From Cladocopium goreaui (lineage: Eukaryota > Sar > Dinophyceae > Suessiales > Symbiodiniaceae), in contig CAMXCT020006569.1 in assembly GCA_947184155.2 (NCBI GenBank), positions 1 to 64,000 on the forward strand: a DNA stretch of 64,000 nucleotides, in the 5' to 3' direction. Below the pieces are notes generated by a model. The model was not told the origin of the DNA. It did no database searches and worked only from the letters and a program-made list of their open reading frames with translations. The position numbers and the translations under genes are program-made. Positions 23,331 to 35,490 of this stretch are shown piece after piece; the stretch's first letter is position 1, and each line of letters opens with the position of its first letter.

Positions 23331-24314
23331 GTATATATGTATACCGAGTGGTGCCCCACTAGTTGGCAGAGCAGCCGGGTGGTTCAGCCGTGGTCAACCT
23401 AGGAATATTTGACGAATGTCATAGCTGGTAGTCAGAATGGCGTCAGAATGTGCCTACAGTTATGGCCCAAAAATCAGCTGTAAATGGGATGAAAGAACTT
23501 CTATAACTAAGCTAAGGTTGTATATATATATATTTTATTTATTTATATATATATATATATATTATTATTATAATCCCAGTTGTAACTGTTAAGGACCATA
23601 ACTGTAGTGACATATTTGTTGGTTTATAGTTATTTTCAGCATTATAAATCAATAATAAACCACAGTAATTGGAGTTATTGAACCAACTCAGCTATCGGGG
23701 GCCCTACGTTGCACCACGTTTCTTTTTTACCATGCGGTAATTGTATTTTAGTTGGAGTGCGCTTGGTTGAATTTATGCACTTTCCTTGCCAAAATGTTAC
23801 TAACCACATCTAACTACAGTGGGATGACCCTTGAATCTGAAGCGGCAACATACTGCCCACAGAGCCTCCAAGATAATTGTCCATTCATTTGTGTACGACA
23901 AGTGCCGAGAGACGGGTTGATGATGTTCGACGCGTTTTCCACATTAGAACAGCTGCTGTGTCCCTAAACAAGCGCCAAGGACATGATTTTGGGGAGATGA
24001 TTTGTATCGAAAAAAATCGCCATCTGATCTGATCTGATTCCTCGATCAAAAACGTCCAAATTCCGAAGAAACCGTTTTGGCCCAAATTCCGCATGTAAGT
24101 CAGTTGTAGCCCCATTTACGGCATGATAACCCAAGTTATATCCATTTATATAACACCATTCGCATTTTTTAAACAATTCGTAGCTGGTAACGGGCATTGA
24201 CGCGTTCAATGTTGGTTGGCTTTCCGTCTTCACAAGTATTTCGGGTACTTCGATACCACCAGAGTTGGCTAAGCGGTTTGTATGCTGGTTAAGAAATGGT
24301 TCAGATCCCCTTAT
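23331..24314. other. Non-coding stretch
   Basis: No gene recognised. AT run at 23521-23565. 23570-23705 has an M2-like right end (CCAACTCAGCTATCGGGGG). Confidence 0.4.
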
Positions 24315-24421
24315 AGCCTCTGGGGATTTAACAGTTCGTCATGGGAAATGGCCCATAGAAATAGATGGTTTACCTATTAAAATGGTGGATTTTTCCATGG
24401 CTATGTAACAAATAACCAGAT
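24315..24421. mobile_element. MITE family M4, fourth copy
   Basis: Flanked by TA. The left end GCCTCTGGGGATTTAACAG and right end GGCTATG...AATAACCAGATGG match the 11928 copy. Interior shows GGAAATGGCCCAT. Confidence 0.6.
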
Positions 24422-25695
24422 GGTAACTGATATGTATTGGGATATCCCCCAGTCACGGGCGAAAAAAACTCCGGTAGTCAAAGACGGCTTGCGATCCAAC
24501 ATGTACAATGATTTTCCATGATTTTCCCATTGAACCCTCCATTTGTAGGATACTTTCCAGCCAGCCACATTTGACTACCTTAGTAAATGGCTAGTAACCC
24601 TGGTTAGTAAGTCCCCTAAGTGGAATATCCCATTTATAAAGAATGGGTTATAATCCCATTTGCGAACCAAGCGGGCTGCAAATCACGTGTCACACGAAGG
24701 GATGCACATCCACTGAGTCACCCATCTACTGCGCCCGGAAGGATCTCCAATGAACAAGGCCTAGGTGCCTAGCTGCTGCGCTCATGGGCAAGCAAAATTT
24801 GGGCTATGTCAACATGGCATGATGGATTTTTGACAGCAAAACACGCGGACAAAAAAATGCTAAACCCAATAATAAACCTACCATTTAGATCCATTTAGGA
24901 TCATTTGGGGATGATTTATACCACACACTGTTGCTCATAGTGGGGATGGCTTATACTTGGGTTGATATACTTAACTAATTTAAGCATGAGCTCTGGGGAT
25001 GCAACTGATGTAACATGGTGTAACCATATGATACGACAAACAAATCCGACAGTTACCCGGGAACATCAATGGAAAAGTTGGTAGCTTGGAAAATCATGTA
25101 TTTTTGTGTGTGCTTGGACCTGCATATTCCACGCATATCGATTGGGCCCCAATGCCCAATGATGATCGCGGATCCATGGGTTGTTGCTGTTTTTTTGTTG
25201 TCAGCCGCCTTTTTTTCCCCATGGTTCATGGTTTTGATTGCCTGTGGTGATAGAACATCAGGCCTTGGATGGATCGGTTGGCGAGAAAACAGAGAGGTCG
25301 CACATGGGAATGAGCTGACAGATACATCCAGATGCACTGACTCTACAAGTAGAAAAGTACAAAGTCAATGATGAACAGTTTCTGCAAACCATGTTGAATC
25401 GAAGAGTCTCTAAGCTATCCAGGATATGTAGATTGACAGTGCAAGACTATCTCACATTTGCTGAAGCAAATAGGGGAACAACATGTTTTCTTTTTTTAGT
25501 ACTGTAATCATTAAGTAATCACCTACCTTTCGTGTTCCCCCTACCTTTCGTATATGTTGTTCTATGGGATGATCCAATGTTTCTGTCTGTTGAGATGTTG
25601 GGTTTGAGCAAGCTAAGTGCTTGGTAACTAAGGGATCTTCATGAATGCAACAAGTTCTCATTTTTATGTATAACCCACTATATTAACCACAAACA
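24422..25695. other. Non-coding stretch
   Basis: No gene seen; ordinary sequence with scattered open frames under 100 codons. Confidence 0.4.
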
Positions 25696-25796
25696 CTGGC
25701 TGGTGGTTTCAAACATGACTTTTATTTTCCATAATATATGGGATAATCCTTCCCAACTGACTTTCATATTTTTCAGAGGGTTGAAACCACCAATTG
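25696..25796. mobile_element. MITE family M1, copy 4
   Basis: Begins CTGGCTGGTGGTTTCAAAC and ends TTGAAACCACCAATTG, flanked by AACA on both sides (25692-25695 and 25797-25800). Contains the core CCAACTGACTTTCATATTTT-TCAG. The last bases are altered relative to CAACCAG. Confidence 0.8.
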
Positions 25797-26905
25797 AACA
25801 TGTTTCTGGCAAGATCGAAGTGGAAAACCTAAAATTTGGCAATTTCGAGCCTCGGAATAGCCACGCTTATCCATCCGGGCATGCGGGGCTGTGAATCGGC
25901 CGCGGCCGCTTGAGCCTTGTGCAAAAGTGGTTCTTGAGCACAAGATGCAAAATGTTTGGCATACCCCAATTATGTAGAGATTATGTTCAACCATACTTGG
26001 GATGAGTTTTCTCCCCATTCACGGGGTCACACAACCCGCCAGAAAAACGTAAATGTTGCATTGCAATACTTTAAAAGAACAAGGAAACATCACAACACGT
26101 ATATTACTTATAATGACACAATTTTTATGATATTATCACATATGATCTACATGTAGGTATCAACCATGGAATTATTTTGGGGCACCCGAAATTCTTGGAC
26201 GCAACCAGGCCACGAGGTGGTGCTTCAACAAGTTGGATGATGGTTAATTCTCAAAAGAAATACAATCGTCTGGGTAAACTATAACGACCTCACCGCGACC
26301 TCACTGGGAATGATGGTTAGTAGGGGTGACTATCCCCAAATGACCTTAATTCAGGTTAGTGAATTATTACAATTTACCCAGAATGATAGTTGGATTAATT
26401 AGTGATTGTTGATTTTAGTTGGATGATTGTTGATTTAGTTGGGTGATTTGGAAAAACAACATCTATATTTTTGAATTATGTTTTGTGGTGATTTCCCTCA
26501 TACATCGATGGTGAAATGTTTGTTGGCTTACAAACTCCATTACGTATGGATACATATACCATAAAACCTAGTGAAATATGAATGGCATGAACCAACTTAG
26601 CTAACATTTTGGGCACCACCTTGCAGGAATGGAATTGGAAGGGAACTTTGCACCACAGTCACCACGGCAGCCTGGGAAACGTTCACTAAAGACGATCATG
26701 GGATTTGTTGTCGTTAGAAGATGGCATTACAGGGATTCTTTGGTTGGTGGTTGGAACATGATATATTGTCCGTCCTATTTGGGATGAGATTCCCCTTGAC
26801 ATCGGAACCAGATATCAATTGTAGGTCGGATCATTATTGGAAGGTATATGGGTAGTGGTGATCGTATATATTTATATATATATATATATGTAATATATAT
26901 TTATT

Positions 26906-26937
<32 letters not shown>

Positions 26938-27379
26938 TGTTTATATATATATATATTATATTTGTATATTTATATATAATGCAATTGTGAAATTGTGAAT
27001 TAGTGGTACAGCCGTGGCCCGAAATACCAATTGTAGGTCAGTCCATCATAACTTAACCCTATATTTATTGTCAGTAAAAAAAACCCTTCTTTTATACAAA
27101 TGAAAATAATTGGCTTTAGGGCTTTAATCTGGATACCACTCACCAACTCCCAGCCTTTGTTCAAAGGCTTTCCCGCCGAATCTTGCTGCGGCAGTTGCTC
27201 AAAAAACACCAAAGACGTGGACACTATGAGATCGCAGCGGTGCAGTGAACGTCAAGCGGAATTCGGAGGCATGTTGAAACCAGCTATTTTAAATCATGCC
27301 TCAGATGATTATCCTCATTTTGAGTTGACACCACCGACCAGTATTGCTTAATCACCATGGTTATATTCCTCGATCATTG
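25797..27379. other. Non-coding stretch
   Basis: No gene recognised. AT microsatellite at 26860-26985 and an isolated left-end M1-like fragment at about 26742. The M3 element at 26269-26382 is listed separately. Confidence 0.4.
26269..26382. mobile_element. MITE family M3, copy 2
   Basis: TCTGGGTAAACTATAACGA at the left and ACAATTTACCCAGA at the right, with the family interior (CTATCCCCAAATGACC, TTCAGGTTAGTGAA). Confidence 0.7.
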
Positions 27380-27660
27380 ACCAAGTATTCATCACAAGGA
27401 TGATCAACATCACCAGCACTGTTTTTGTGTGTGTGTTCATGTTCATCACGTGCATTGTTTTTGTGATTTTCATCCTAACCACCATCATCGCAACCATCGC
27501 CATCATCATAATTACCATCGTCACAACCAACATTACAGTTATTATCACCATCGACACCACCAGCACCTTCATTATCATCGTCACCATGACAGGTGTTCTT
27601 TTTTGGTATCAGTATAATATGATCATATCTATCACTATCATTGCCATTATGATTGTTTCA
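27380..27660. repeat. ATC/ACC-rich degenerate microsatellite
   Basis: Imperfect ATCATC/ACCATC/ATTATC run. The open frames across it on both strands (His-rich, Ile/Thr-rich, Met-rich) are compositional. Confidence 0.8.
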
Positions 27661-27819
27661 CTCAATCTGCTAACATATTCTAAAGCCCATTCAATCAATG
27701 CTGTACATCGGTGAATGGTATATGTTGTTTTGCGCTCCATGAGCTGTATCAACGGCTGTTGCTGAGTTCACCATTTTCCTTATATGATCCTTGTGTGTTT
27801 CTTTGCAAAGTTTTTCTAC

Positions 27820-27990
27820 ATTTGATAAGGCTTGGAATCGGAACATCTCAGATGTTCCAGCCTCAGACCTTCTGCTTGCGGCAGCGCCAGTGCTGAACGA
27901 TCAGATCGCTTGCGAAGTTTGGACGCAGTTTGATGCGACAAATCCCACGGCAGTGGTTGCCACTATTCTTCTGGCTTTGCTTAAGGTCTT
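27820..27990 (+). CDS. Possible isolated coding exon, unknown product
   Basis: A GC-richer patch in AT-rich surroundings. One frame reads through DKAWNRNISDVPASDLLLAA and on to VLNDQIACEVWTQF, then DATNPTAVVATILLALLK, a composition closer to coding sequence than its neighbours. The right edge is AAG followed by GTCTTT, which could be a 5' splice site. I recognise no family, no start codon can be supported and no partner exon is visible. It may be chance. Confidence 0.15.
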
Positions 27991-28263
27991 TATGACTTCC
28001 CGATGGGAAATCCCTATCATATCGTTGAGGAACTATGAGGGTGTCTCCTCGGCTTGGTACCTAGAGTTCCGTAGCTCCCCCCAACCGCCCTAGCCACTGG
28101 ATAGATCCACTTGGGGAATCGACTGGGAACATGACCGTCATCGCTAATGCCGAGCCCGCCCTTTAGGCATGTAAGCTGGGAAAAACATGGAAAAACGACA
28201 AGGCAAATAGACATTTTGAGAAATCATGGTGGATCTATGAAGAGTATTCTACAAGTCTGGATC

Positions 28264-28366
28264 TGGTTCGTGGTTTGGAACATGAATTTTATTTTTCCAT
28301 ATATTGGGAATAATAACCCCAACTGACTTTCATATTTTTCAGAGGGGTAGGTCAACCACCAACCAG
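28264..28366. mobile_element. MITE family M1, copy 5
   Basis: Begins CTGGTTCGTGGTTTGGAAC and ends GTCAACCACCAACCAG, flanked by GGAT on both sides (28260-28263 and 28367-28370). The core CCAACTGACTTTCATATTTT-TCAG and the GAGGGGTAGGTC variant show it belongs to the same subfamily as copy 2. Confidence 0.85.
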
Positions 28367-29837
28367 GGATGTTTTTTCAACATAACTGTTTGTTTGTTTT
28401 TTTTTCGAATCTTGCCGAAGGTTTAAAACATGACTGGTAGGAGGAAGGGCCCCACACTTGGCCCCACATCAAGTAGCCACCGGCCGAGAGTCGTGGAACG
28501 AGTTGGAATGTGCACGAATTTGGAGTGGGCACCATATAGCTGGAGAACCAGGCAAAGTCATGTAAACTCAATAAGAATGATAATAGTGATCATCATATAA
28601 TATAATTTTCTTTTATATGTTATATATATATACATAAGACAATTGTCGGGATAACCATGGTATTTAGTGGTGCTAAATGATGTGAGATGTGAGTCAAGTA
28701 CGAACAAACCATCCCCAATTTACCCCAAATTTGCTTGTGATGATGAACAAAATAACCTCCAGCTATGGTTGCTGAGACTGATACAAGGTAGTGCCCTTCA
28801 CAATGACATGTTTGTTGATTTAGTTTCACTCCATTATATAACTAGTGCCACATACACACCACTATGACAAAGCTTAGTTACAGCGCGCCCCCCCAAAAAG
28901 TGACATGTTGAATGTAAACCTCAAAACATGACTTGGAAACCTGGAAGTTCCCTCCCAATTGGCGGACATTTCAATGCGAAGAACTGTTGTCTATAGGGTG
29001 TGGTGGTGCAGAGCTGCAACCACATATGAATTCTTAGCATTTGGATGTTCCAGGGCTTGCGGCTCTGCTTTGCTAACTTGAAATTTGAATACTCAGAGCG
29101 CAATGCGGCAGAACATGTGGCCGTTGACACTTTGGTTCTAGAGCTGAGAGGAAAGAAATTGAACATGCGCCTTTGATGGAATTCAACTCCAGCATAGGAC
29201 CCCCCAGAATCCAACTCAAAGTTGTCAACTTTAAGCAGGGCATTGATAAACCACCAAGATTGAACCGATTAAAATCTAAAACTGGGATTTGACCCATGAC
29301 AATGGTTTGTGTTTGTCTGAACAAAGGCTACCCCAATACTAAGTGGTTGACCATGGTTACTGGGATTCCAACATTCGACTGAGGAGCTGGTCATTTCGAA
29401 CATTGAGTTGGTGAATCAGCTCCTTTTCAGTATCGCTTCTTTTGTGGACTCACCGTTTGATTTCTCGCATCTCATCTAGAAGCGGAAGAAGGGTCCGCTG
29501 TACTAATTTCCCGAAATCGCTGGCTGTATCACCAGTTTTTGAAACATAAACCTATAGTTTTCATGATCATGATCATGTTACATCCTCTTTCGGGGCTTGG
29601 CTTTTTCGTTTGTTTTTGCGCATTTCCGTTGGCGAAATCGGAAATCATAACATGTCTAACCGTTTTTAATATGTTTCCAACATTTTGAACCTAAAGCTGA
29701 CGACGCTCCCAACGGCCCCACAGCACCAGTACTTCCGCGCTGGTTCTCTTCCTGGTGCTGCTGCGAAGTGGCCTTGTCCGGGGGCCCAGGCTGTGATTCA
29801 GGGGACTTTCTGGGGATTTCATCAACAAACATCCAAG
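28367..29837. other. Non-coding stretch
   Basis: No recognisable gene. A minus-strand open frame at 28921-29214 has no family match. Confidence 0.4.
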
Positions 29838-30031
29838 GTGGTCCTCCCCCAGTTCTAAGTTCTTTTATAAGCACCATTAAGTTAATGAAGAAATTGAGTT
29901 GCTCGATAATTATACAATATTATGAAATATTATATAATATAATAATATAGATATACAGTATCCGCTATGAACCATACCAAATTGGAGTTATTGGCGCCAA
30001 CTTAGCTATCGTTGGGGGCACCAGCTTGTAA
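29838..30031. mobile_element. MITE family M2, copy 2
   Basis: The left end GGTGGTCCTCCCCCAGTTCT and right end CTTAGCTATCGTTGGGGGC-ACCAGC are imperfect inverted repeats (consensus GGTGGTGCCCCCAA). The interior contains an AT run and GGAGTTATTGGCGCCAAC. Related right ends occur near 7895, 23690 and 26610. Confidence 0.55.
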
Positions 30032-31925
30032 GACCAAATATGATTTATACAGAATCCCAATATGGCTGATGTCGGAGTTAAGGGGGTTTGCGTGCAATTA
30101 TAAGAACTTAACCAACAGAAATAGGGATTTAGTCAATAAAAGACATGGTTCTGGATGATTATGGTGGATATATCTGGGAGGTTAACCAGTGAATATAGAC
30201 TTGAAAGGAGGGTTTACCTCACCGTTTCATTTTGTTTCTTTTGGGGGGGATATTATTAGCCTGAAATTTGCAGGAAGTGATAAGATTGGGGAATACATGC
30301 AACAAGGTGAGGCCCCATAGTTAGCTAAATTGGTAAGTAGGTGAACTGCTTGGTTTATGGAAGATACATCAAACTAGTAATGAACAAGTTACATAATTCT
30401 GGGTAAATCATAACGACCTCACTGATCTCCCGAAGCCATGAAAATCGGGCTTCAACCAGCAAAAAGTGATGGGCTTTCACAGTTTCACATAATCATCATG
30501 TGGGTGAGTCAAAGTGGCCATGTTCCGTTGGGGAAAATGCTGACTAGCTGCGGATTGAGGAGGACCCAACGACAAGATGCAACCCGTACTTTCAGCCAAC
30601 AGGCAAGTGGTTTGAATGATTTGATAGGATGATAGTGCTTGAGAAATGACTTGCCAACCGGCCAACCGGATGATATGAAATTTGTACAAATTTGTTGTAT
30701 AGACTGTATAGTTTTCAATGTTTTCCAGATGCTAAAAATTGGAGTATGCTTTACGAATGGGTTTGCCACAGTATTCTTGATGAGCTGACCGGATGTACCT
30801 CAAATTGGGTGAAAAATGCAGCAATGGATCCGCGCACGAATATCTTTACCCCGGGTGCCGGTCACCACTATTTGCGATCTCAAACTATCGCTCCCACACA
30901 AAGGCCTTACGCCTGATTCTGGGACCGCCCGGTGCGCTCCGAGTGCCAACTTGGCCTGGAGAGCCCACCAGGTTCAAAAGGAGGCTGAGCTGGACCTCCA
31001 AGCACAATGGTGCTCATCCACCCGGCAGTGGCGGCATGCTTGATGGCGCAGATGGCTTCTTCAGTGTTTTCGCAAGCATCCTGGGCTTCAATTTCATTAG
31101 CCCTTATGTATGAACGTGTGAAAACCCGCAATTATCATCCTGGCATACAGGGTCCCTTTTGTGGATCATGAGAGCACATTTTATTATCACCCTGGCATCC
31201 GGGTCCATTATGTATGTTGTTCGCAATATTTCACAATCCCCTTTCGGGCATTTGAATGGGCTGAAGCCCCCCGAGTTGGAGCGGACGAAAGTTGGCATAT
31301 CATATTTTAACCCTACTTTGGATTTTGCCATCGCCTCACGACCTCAATCTAACAATTCCCCGTGGGTTTTCCTTTGTTCAATCAGTGGGCGGGGTTGGTC
31401 ACGAAACAGGCTTTTGTTTCTTACACATATTATGCTTTTTTTCGACTCATATTAGGCACTCTCCACCCAGAGGACCTTTAGAAAATGGAACTCCTGGGGG
31501 TTCACATGTGGGAGTCCTTAGAAAATCAAGGCCCTGGTATGTTTATTCTCATGGTGTTTTCTGTACATTGAATTTAAGCGCGGCTGAAATTAGAAAGAGT
31601 AACCCTTTTTTCCTCTTAATTGGGGCAATTATGGGCAATTTTTTAATGTATTGTTTGGATCTCTAGAGAATCAAAGTGGTTGGTGTGAGATATAAACCTA
31701 TTGGATGCCTAGAATATTGAAGCAAATGGGATGGCAAATATATGTGGTTTTAGGTTTGTAGTGAGGTACCATAAAAATCCCTACTTGTGGTACCTGACTA
31801 AGTGGTTTGATTTTCTCGAGGGAAAAGATGTATATTTCATTGAAAGGGTTCATGAAGCAGTTTTCCAAGTTGATTTTCTAGATATATATCATTTTTATTT
31901 TGACCCAATCACTTCAATACTCTAT
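30032..31925. other. Non-coding stretch
   Basis: No gene I can support. 30840-31110 is GC-richer and partly open on both strands without a family match. A left-end M3 fragment lies at 30398-30430. Confidence 0.35.
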
Positions 31926-31929
31926 ATGG

Positions 31930-32185
31930 TGATCAATCTAAAGGTCGTTGTAATTAGGAGTTTTAATTGCGAATGCCGTGCATGTTATGTTGGAAACCCT
32001 TGCAAAAGTTTTTTTTTCGAGTTCGCGAAAGTAACATTTTTTCTCGTGAAAGTTTCGCGAAAGTTGGATATCATGATTGCCGAACATAGGCTCCGCGAAA
32101 GGTGGAGTTCGCGAAAGTTTCGCGAAAGTAACATTTTTATTCGTGAAGAATGGCCGTTCCCGGAAAAAGGAATTTTGATCAACAA
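31930..32185. repeat. CGCGAAAG-cluster dispersed repeat, copy 1
   Basis: Starts GATCTAAAGGTCGTTGTAA and holds repeated TTCGCGAAAGT palindromes, then AGAATGGCCGTTCCCGG. Related copies lie at 33480-33645 and 34190-34290. Confidence 0.6.
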
Positions 32186-33479
32186 CCAAATATAGAGGCA
32201 TCTTGGGGTGGGGGGTTGCGAGCATTCGTTTTCGATTTAGAAAATGGATGTCGGGGGGATCAGCTGCATTTATAAAAAGCGGATATCTAACCATCCTGGA
32301 ACCTGCACTTTTTCTTTGTTGTTCTCGTGTTTGCCTAAGTCGCCAAGTTTTTTGTGCAAACGACCATCTTGACAAGAATTACATATTCCCGTGGTTTGAG
32401 CCTGTTTGCAGCCATTTTGCATTTTTTTGGCCTGCCATGCTGGTACAACAAGATATCAGCTTTCAAGCCGAACCGTTCGAAAAGTATTTGGCAGGTAAAG
32501 ATGTATGATGCAAAACAAGATTTGCTCCGCAGAGCACCACGGAGCTTTGTGGGTTGTCTGCAATGATGCGCAAATACCACCTAAACCAACACCCATTAGT
32601 GACAACAAAAAAAATTGTATATTTTTTTTTTTTGCGACCTACTAAGTATCACGCTCGCTTGCCTAGTAAGTAAGCCCGCAAATACCACAAAAGCCACTAT
32701 ACGCCTTGTCTTTTTAATTATACCAGAAAAATGGTAATTCTTATGACTGAATGCTTTCCAATCAGGGGAACTGTTTTTTCCAGTTTTCTGCTGTATAGAT
32801 GGGCTTACTAGAAACCCGAAAATTCATACACAAGCCATGCGGCTCTGCCATCAAATTGCGTGGGTGAAAGGGAGAACATTTTGGGTTGGTGAGATGCAAT
32901 GGGTGCACCCAAGGAGCTTGAAGAACCCCAACCACTCGACATGATTTTCTTTAAGTGGCCGTGATTTCCAGCAACACGTCATGAACAACATTTGTTGTTT
33001 TCAAAACCTATGTTTTTTGCAGTCTTTTGTATATTTTTTGAAGGTTCATCAACAGCCAGCAACAAAAAGCAACATCATTTTACAACTTTGCATTATTTGT
33101 TGAGATGTTTTCTTTCTGGGCTGTCCTTGGCAACTATTAAGGGGCGATACGTCCAGTGAACTGGGCATTTTCGAAAAACACGATTGACAAATTCGAAACT
33201 GCGCACTGTGGGTTGGATGTCGGGCACTAGAAAATGGTTACCAGAAACTTGAAGTGGTTTACAAAAAATGGAAATCATTGTTAAGAATGTGTAATTCAAA
33301 TACGGAGGTGATTTCTTAGACAAAAGGCTCAAAATGGCTTCGAACATGCAGTTTGATACGTGGCCAATATTCTAGGATACCTTAAATTGATTTGATGTTC
33401 GTTGCTAAGTTTCTTGCGTTCCTAATTTATACCACATACATTGTCTATAGTGCCAACCTGACCACAGGTTAACTTGTAC

Positions 33480-33645
33480 CGGTATGTGATCGATCTAAAG
33501 GTCCTTGTAAAGAGTCTTAATTGCGAAGACCGTTCATATTATGCTGGGAACCCTCGCGAAAGCTTTTTTGCGGAAAGATGTTTTATTCGCGAAAGTTTCG
33601 CCAAATGTAAAGATATTACGAACCATGATTATTTCATGCTACTAT
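33480..33645. repeat. CGCGAAAG-cluster dispersed repeat, copy 2
   Basis: GATCTAAAGGTCCTTGTAA start, then several CGCGAAAG units and a TTCGCC variant. Confidence 0.55.
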
Positions 33646-34189
33646 CTCCTGCCGCCCGGGGGGGGAAGGGTACTGCACATTTACCTTTCCTTTCATATAG
33701 GTAGCAGCCGAGCTTCCGAAGGTGATGCTTCGCCACACCCAAATACCATGGTCTTGAAGCACATCCTTGGACCTGCCGCTGCTACTGCCTAATGTTGCTT
33801 TCTGAAGTCTCAAGAAGCAAGCTCCACATGCAGCAGCCAAGCTTCCAAAAGTGAGGCTTTGCGAGAGCCAAACACCGAGGCCCCTGGCATTTGCTTTCCC
33901 TCTGCTCCCCCCTGCTGATGGCTGGAGTCTGCGGATATAGGGGTATTGTTGCGAAAATTCTGCGAAAGTCTTGCGAAGGAGCGGGCGAAAGTCAAAGTGC
34001 ATTTTTGCAGGGAGTGGCAATTTGGTGTGATTTGGCAAACAAAATTGCCTAATCAGCAGCAACCTGTCCTGAGAAGGGAATTCTGTGATGCTAGCTGCAT
34101 GTTTGCAAGGCTATGAAGAAGTTATCCGTGGTAATTTGGTGTGATTTGGCAGGTGACGAATGAATCTTCATAAGAGGAATTGTTGCTCA

Positions 34190-34290
34190 ACATGGGTTCC
34201 GCGAAAGATATGGAGTTCGCGAAAGATTCGCGAAATATTGTTTATATTCGCCAAGAATGGCCGGTTGCAGATAAAGGAATTTGGATCAAC
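34190..34290. repeat. CGCGAAAG-cluster dispersed repeat, copy 3 (right part)
   Basis: TTCCGCGAAAGATATGGAG, TTCGCGAAAGATTCGCGAAA, then AGAATGGCCGGTTGC, matching the right part of copy 1. Confidence 0.55.
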
Positions 34291-35390
34291 CGCCACAGAG
34301 AAAAAACATGAAACATTTTGTTGTGTGTTTTTTTTCTGGATGTTCAAGGCTCCATTATATATATATATATATAGATATATATGTCCATTCTTTGCTGGCC
34401 AAATCATGAAAAAAAAATATTTTTTCTGTGGGGCTGGAAATATAATTATGAAATCTGAAATACCATATTCTTGCCATTTCTGGCCAGTAAAACCCATATG
34501 GTCATTGTCATGGGGGTCTAATTGACCATAAATTGGCATCCATAACTTGTATTTCGGGCCGTAAATGTGGGGATGAAAATCCACAATTATGGGCCTGACA
34601 GTTAGAAATGCGATTATAAGTCCTATAATTAAGGCTATATCATGAAAAACTAACTGTTTAATAACTGTTAGGGGCTACAACTGCAGGTCATATCCCTCCC
34701 GGCGTGGCCGCCTTCCAGGTGCTGGGAAGGCTCTCGCTGCCAGTGCTGCGGGAGGCAGGGTTTGGCCAAGGGATTCTGAACGTCACCTGAAACGTCTGTA
34801 TTTGTTGGATATTACGGTTTGATTATTTTTATACTGATTGGATATAAACCAGGTGATGTTTTTTGTTGGATATAATAGCATATCATCATTGTATATAGAA
34901 AAATATAGATGTGCCTTTTTTGTTCGGTGATGTTTGATTAGAACATTGATCAACCTTTGAAAATAAGAAACAATAATGGGGATGAAACAGATCAAAGTAG
35001 TGGTATACTAGAATATGACTATGATGGGATACACAATCATATAAGCCTTGCGAATACAAGAAGGGAAGGGATCACTTACCATTTACCCTACGGTGTCATC
35101 CCTGTGATGTCGCGGTGAAGTCGTCATCACCACAATGAGTCACAACATCTTACAACCCATTCCATTTCCCTAATGAATGGATTGTTTCAAAATAGGGTAC
35201 CCCAGAATTCAATGGTTTAAGATCCTCCTGTTCTCACTGTGGTTACAATCCAGCAAACTTCAACTCTTGGATCCGACAAGCATCTTAGAAACCCTCCATC
35301 CGGTTACCCATCAACGCATAGAATCTGGTGAACAAGATATTTCAAAGCACGGGCAAAAGGGGCCCAGAAATGCGACGAGAAGCCGAGAAG
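34291..35390. other. Non-coding stretch
   Basis: No gene recognised. A short AT run lies at 34355-34385. Confidence 0.4.
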
Positions 35391-35490
35391 NNNNNNNNNN
35401 NNNNNNNNNNNNNNNNNNNNNNNNNNNNNNNNNNNNNNNNNNNNNNNNNNNNNNNNNNNNNNNNNNNNNNNNNNNNNNNNNNNNNNNNNN
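35391..35490. other. Assembly gap (100 N)
   Basis: Exactly 100 N, a conventional unknown-length gap. Its right edge opens directly inside the 57-bp array, so the gap probably hides more array units. Confidence 0.99.

Noticed and set aside
24265-24308. tRNA-like A box (TGGCTAAGCGG) and B box (GGTTCAGATCC)
   Set aside because: Only 21 bases separate the boxes, too few for a tRNA, and no acceptor stem can be formed.
33318-33340. GGCTCAAAATGGC as a possible reverse spliced-leader relic
   Set aside because: Only ten consecutive bases agree with the leader and the order of the remainder is wrong; compatible with chance.
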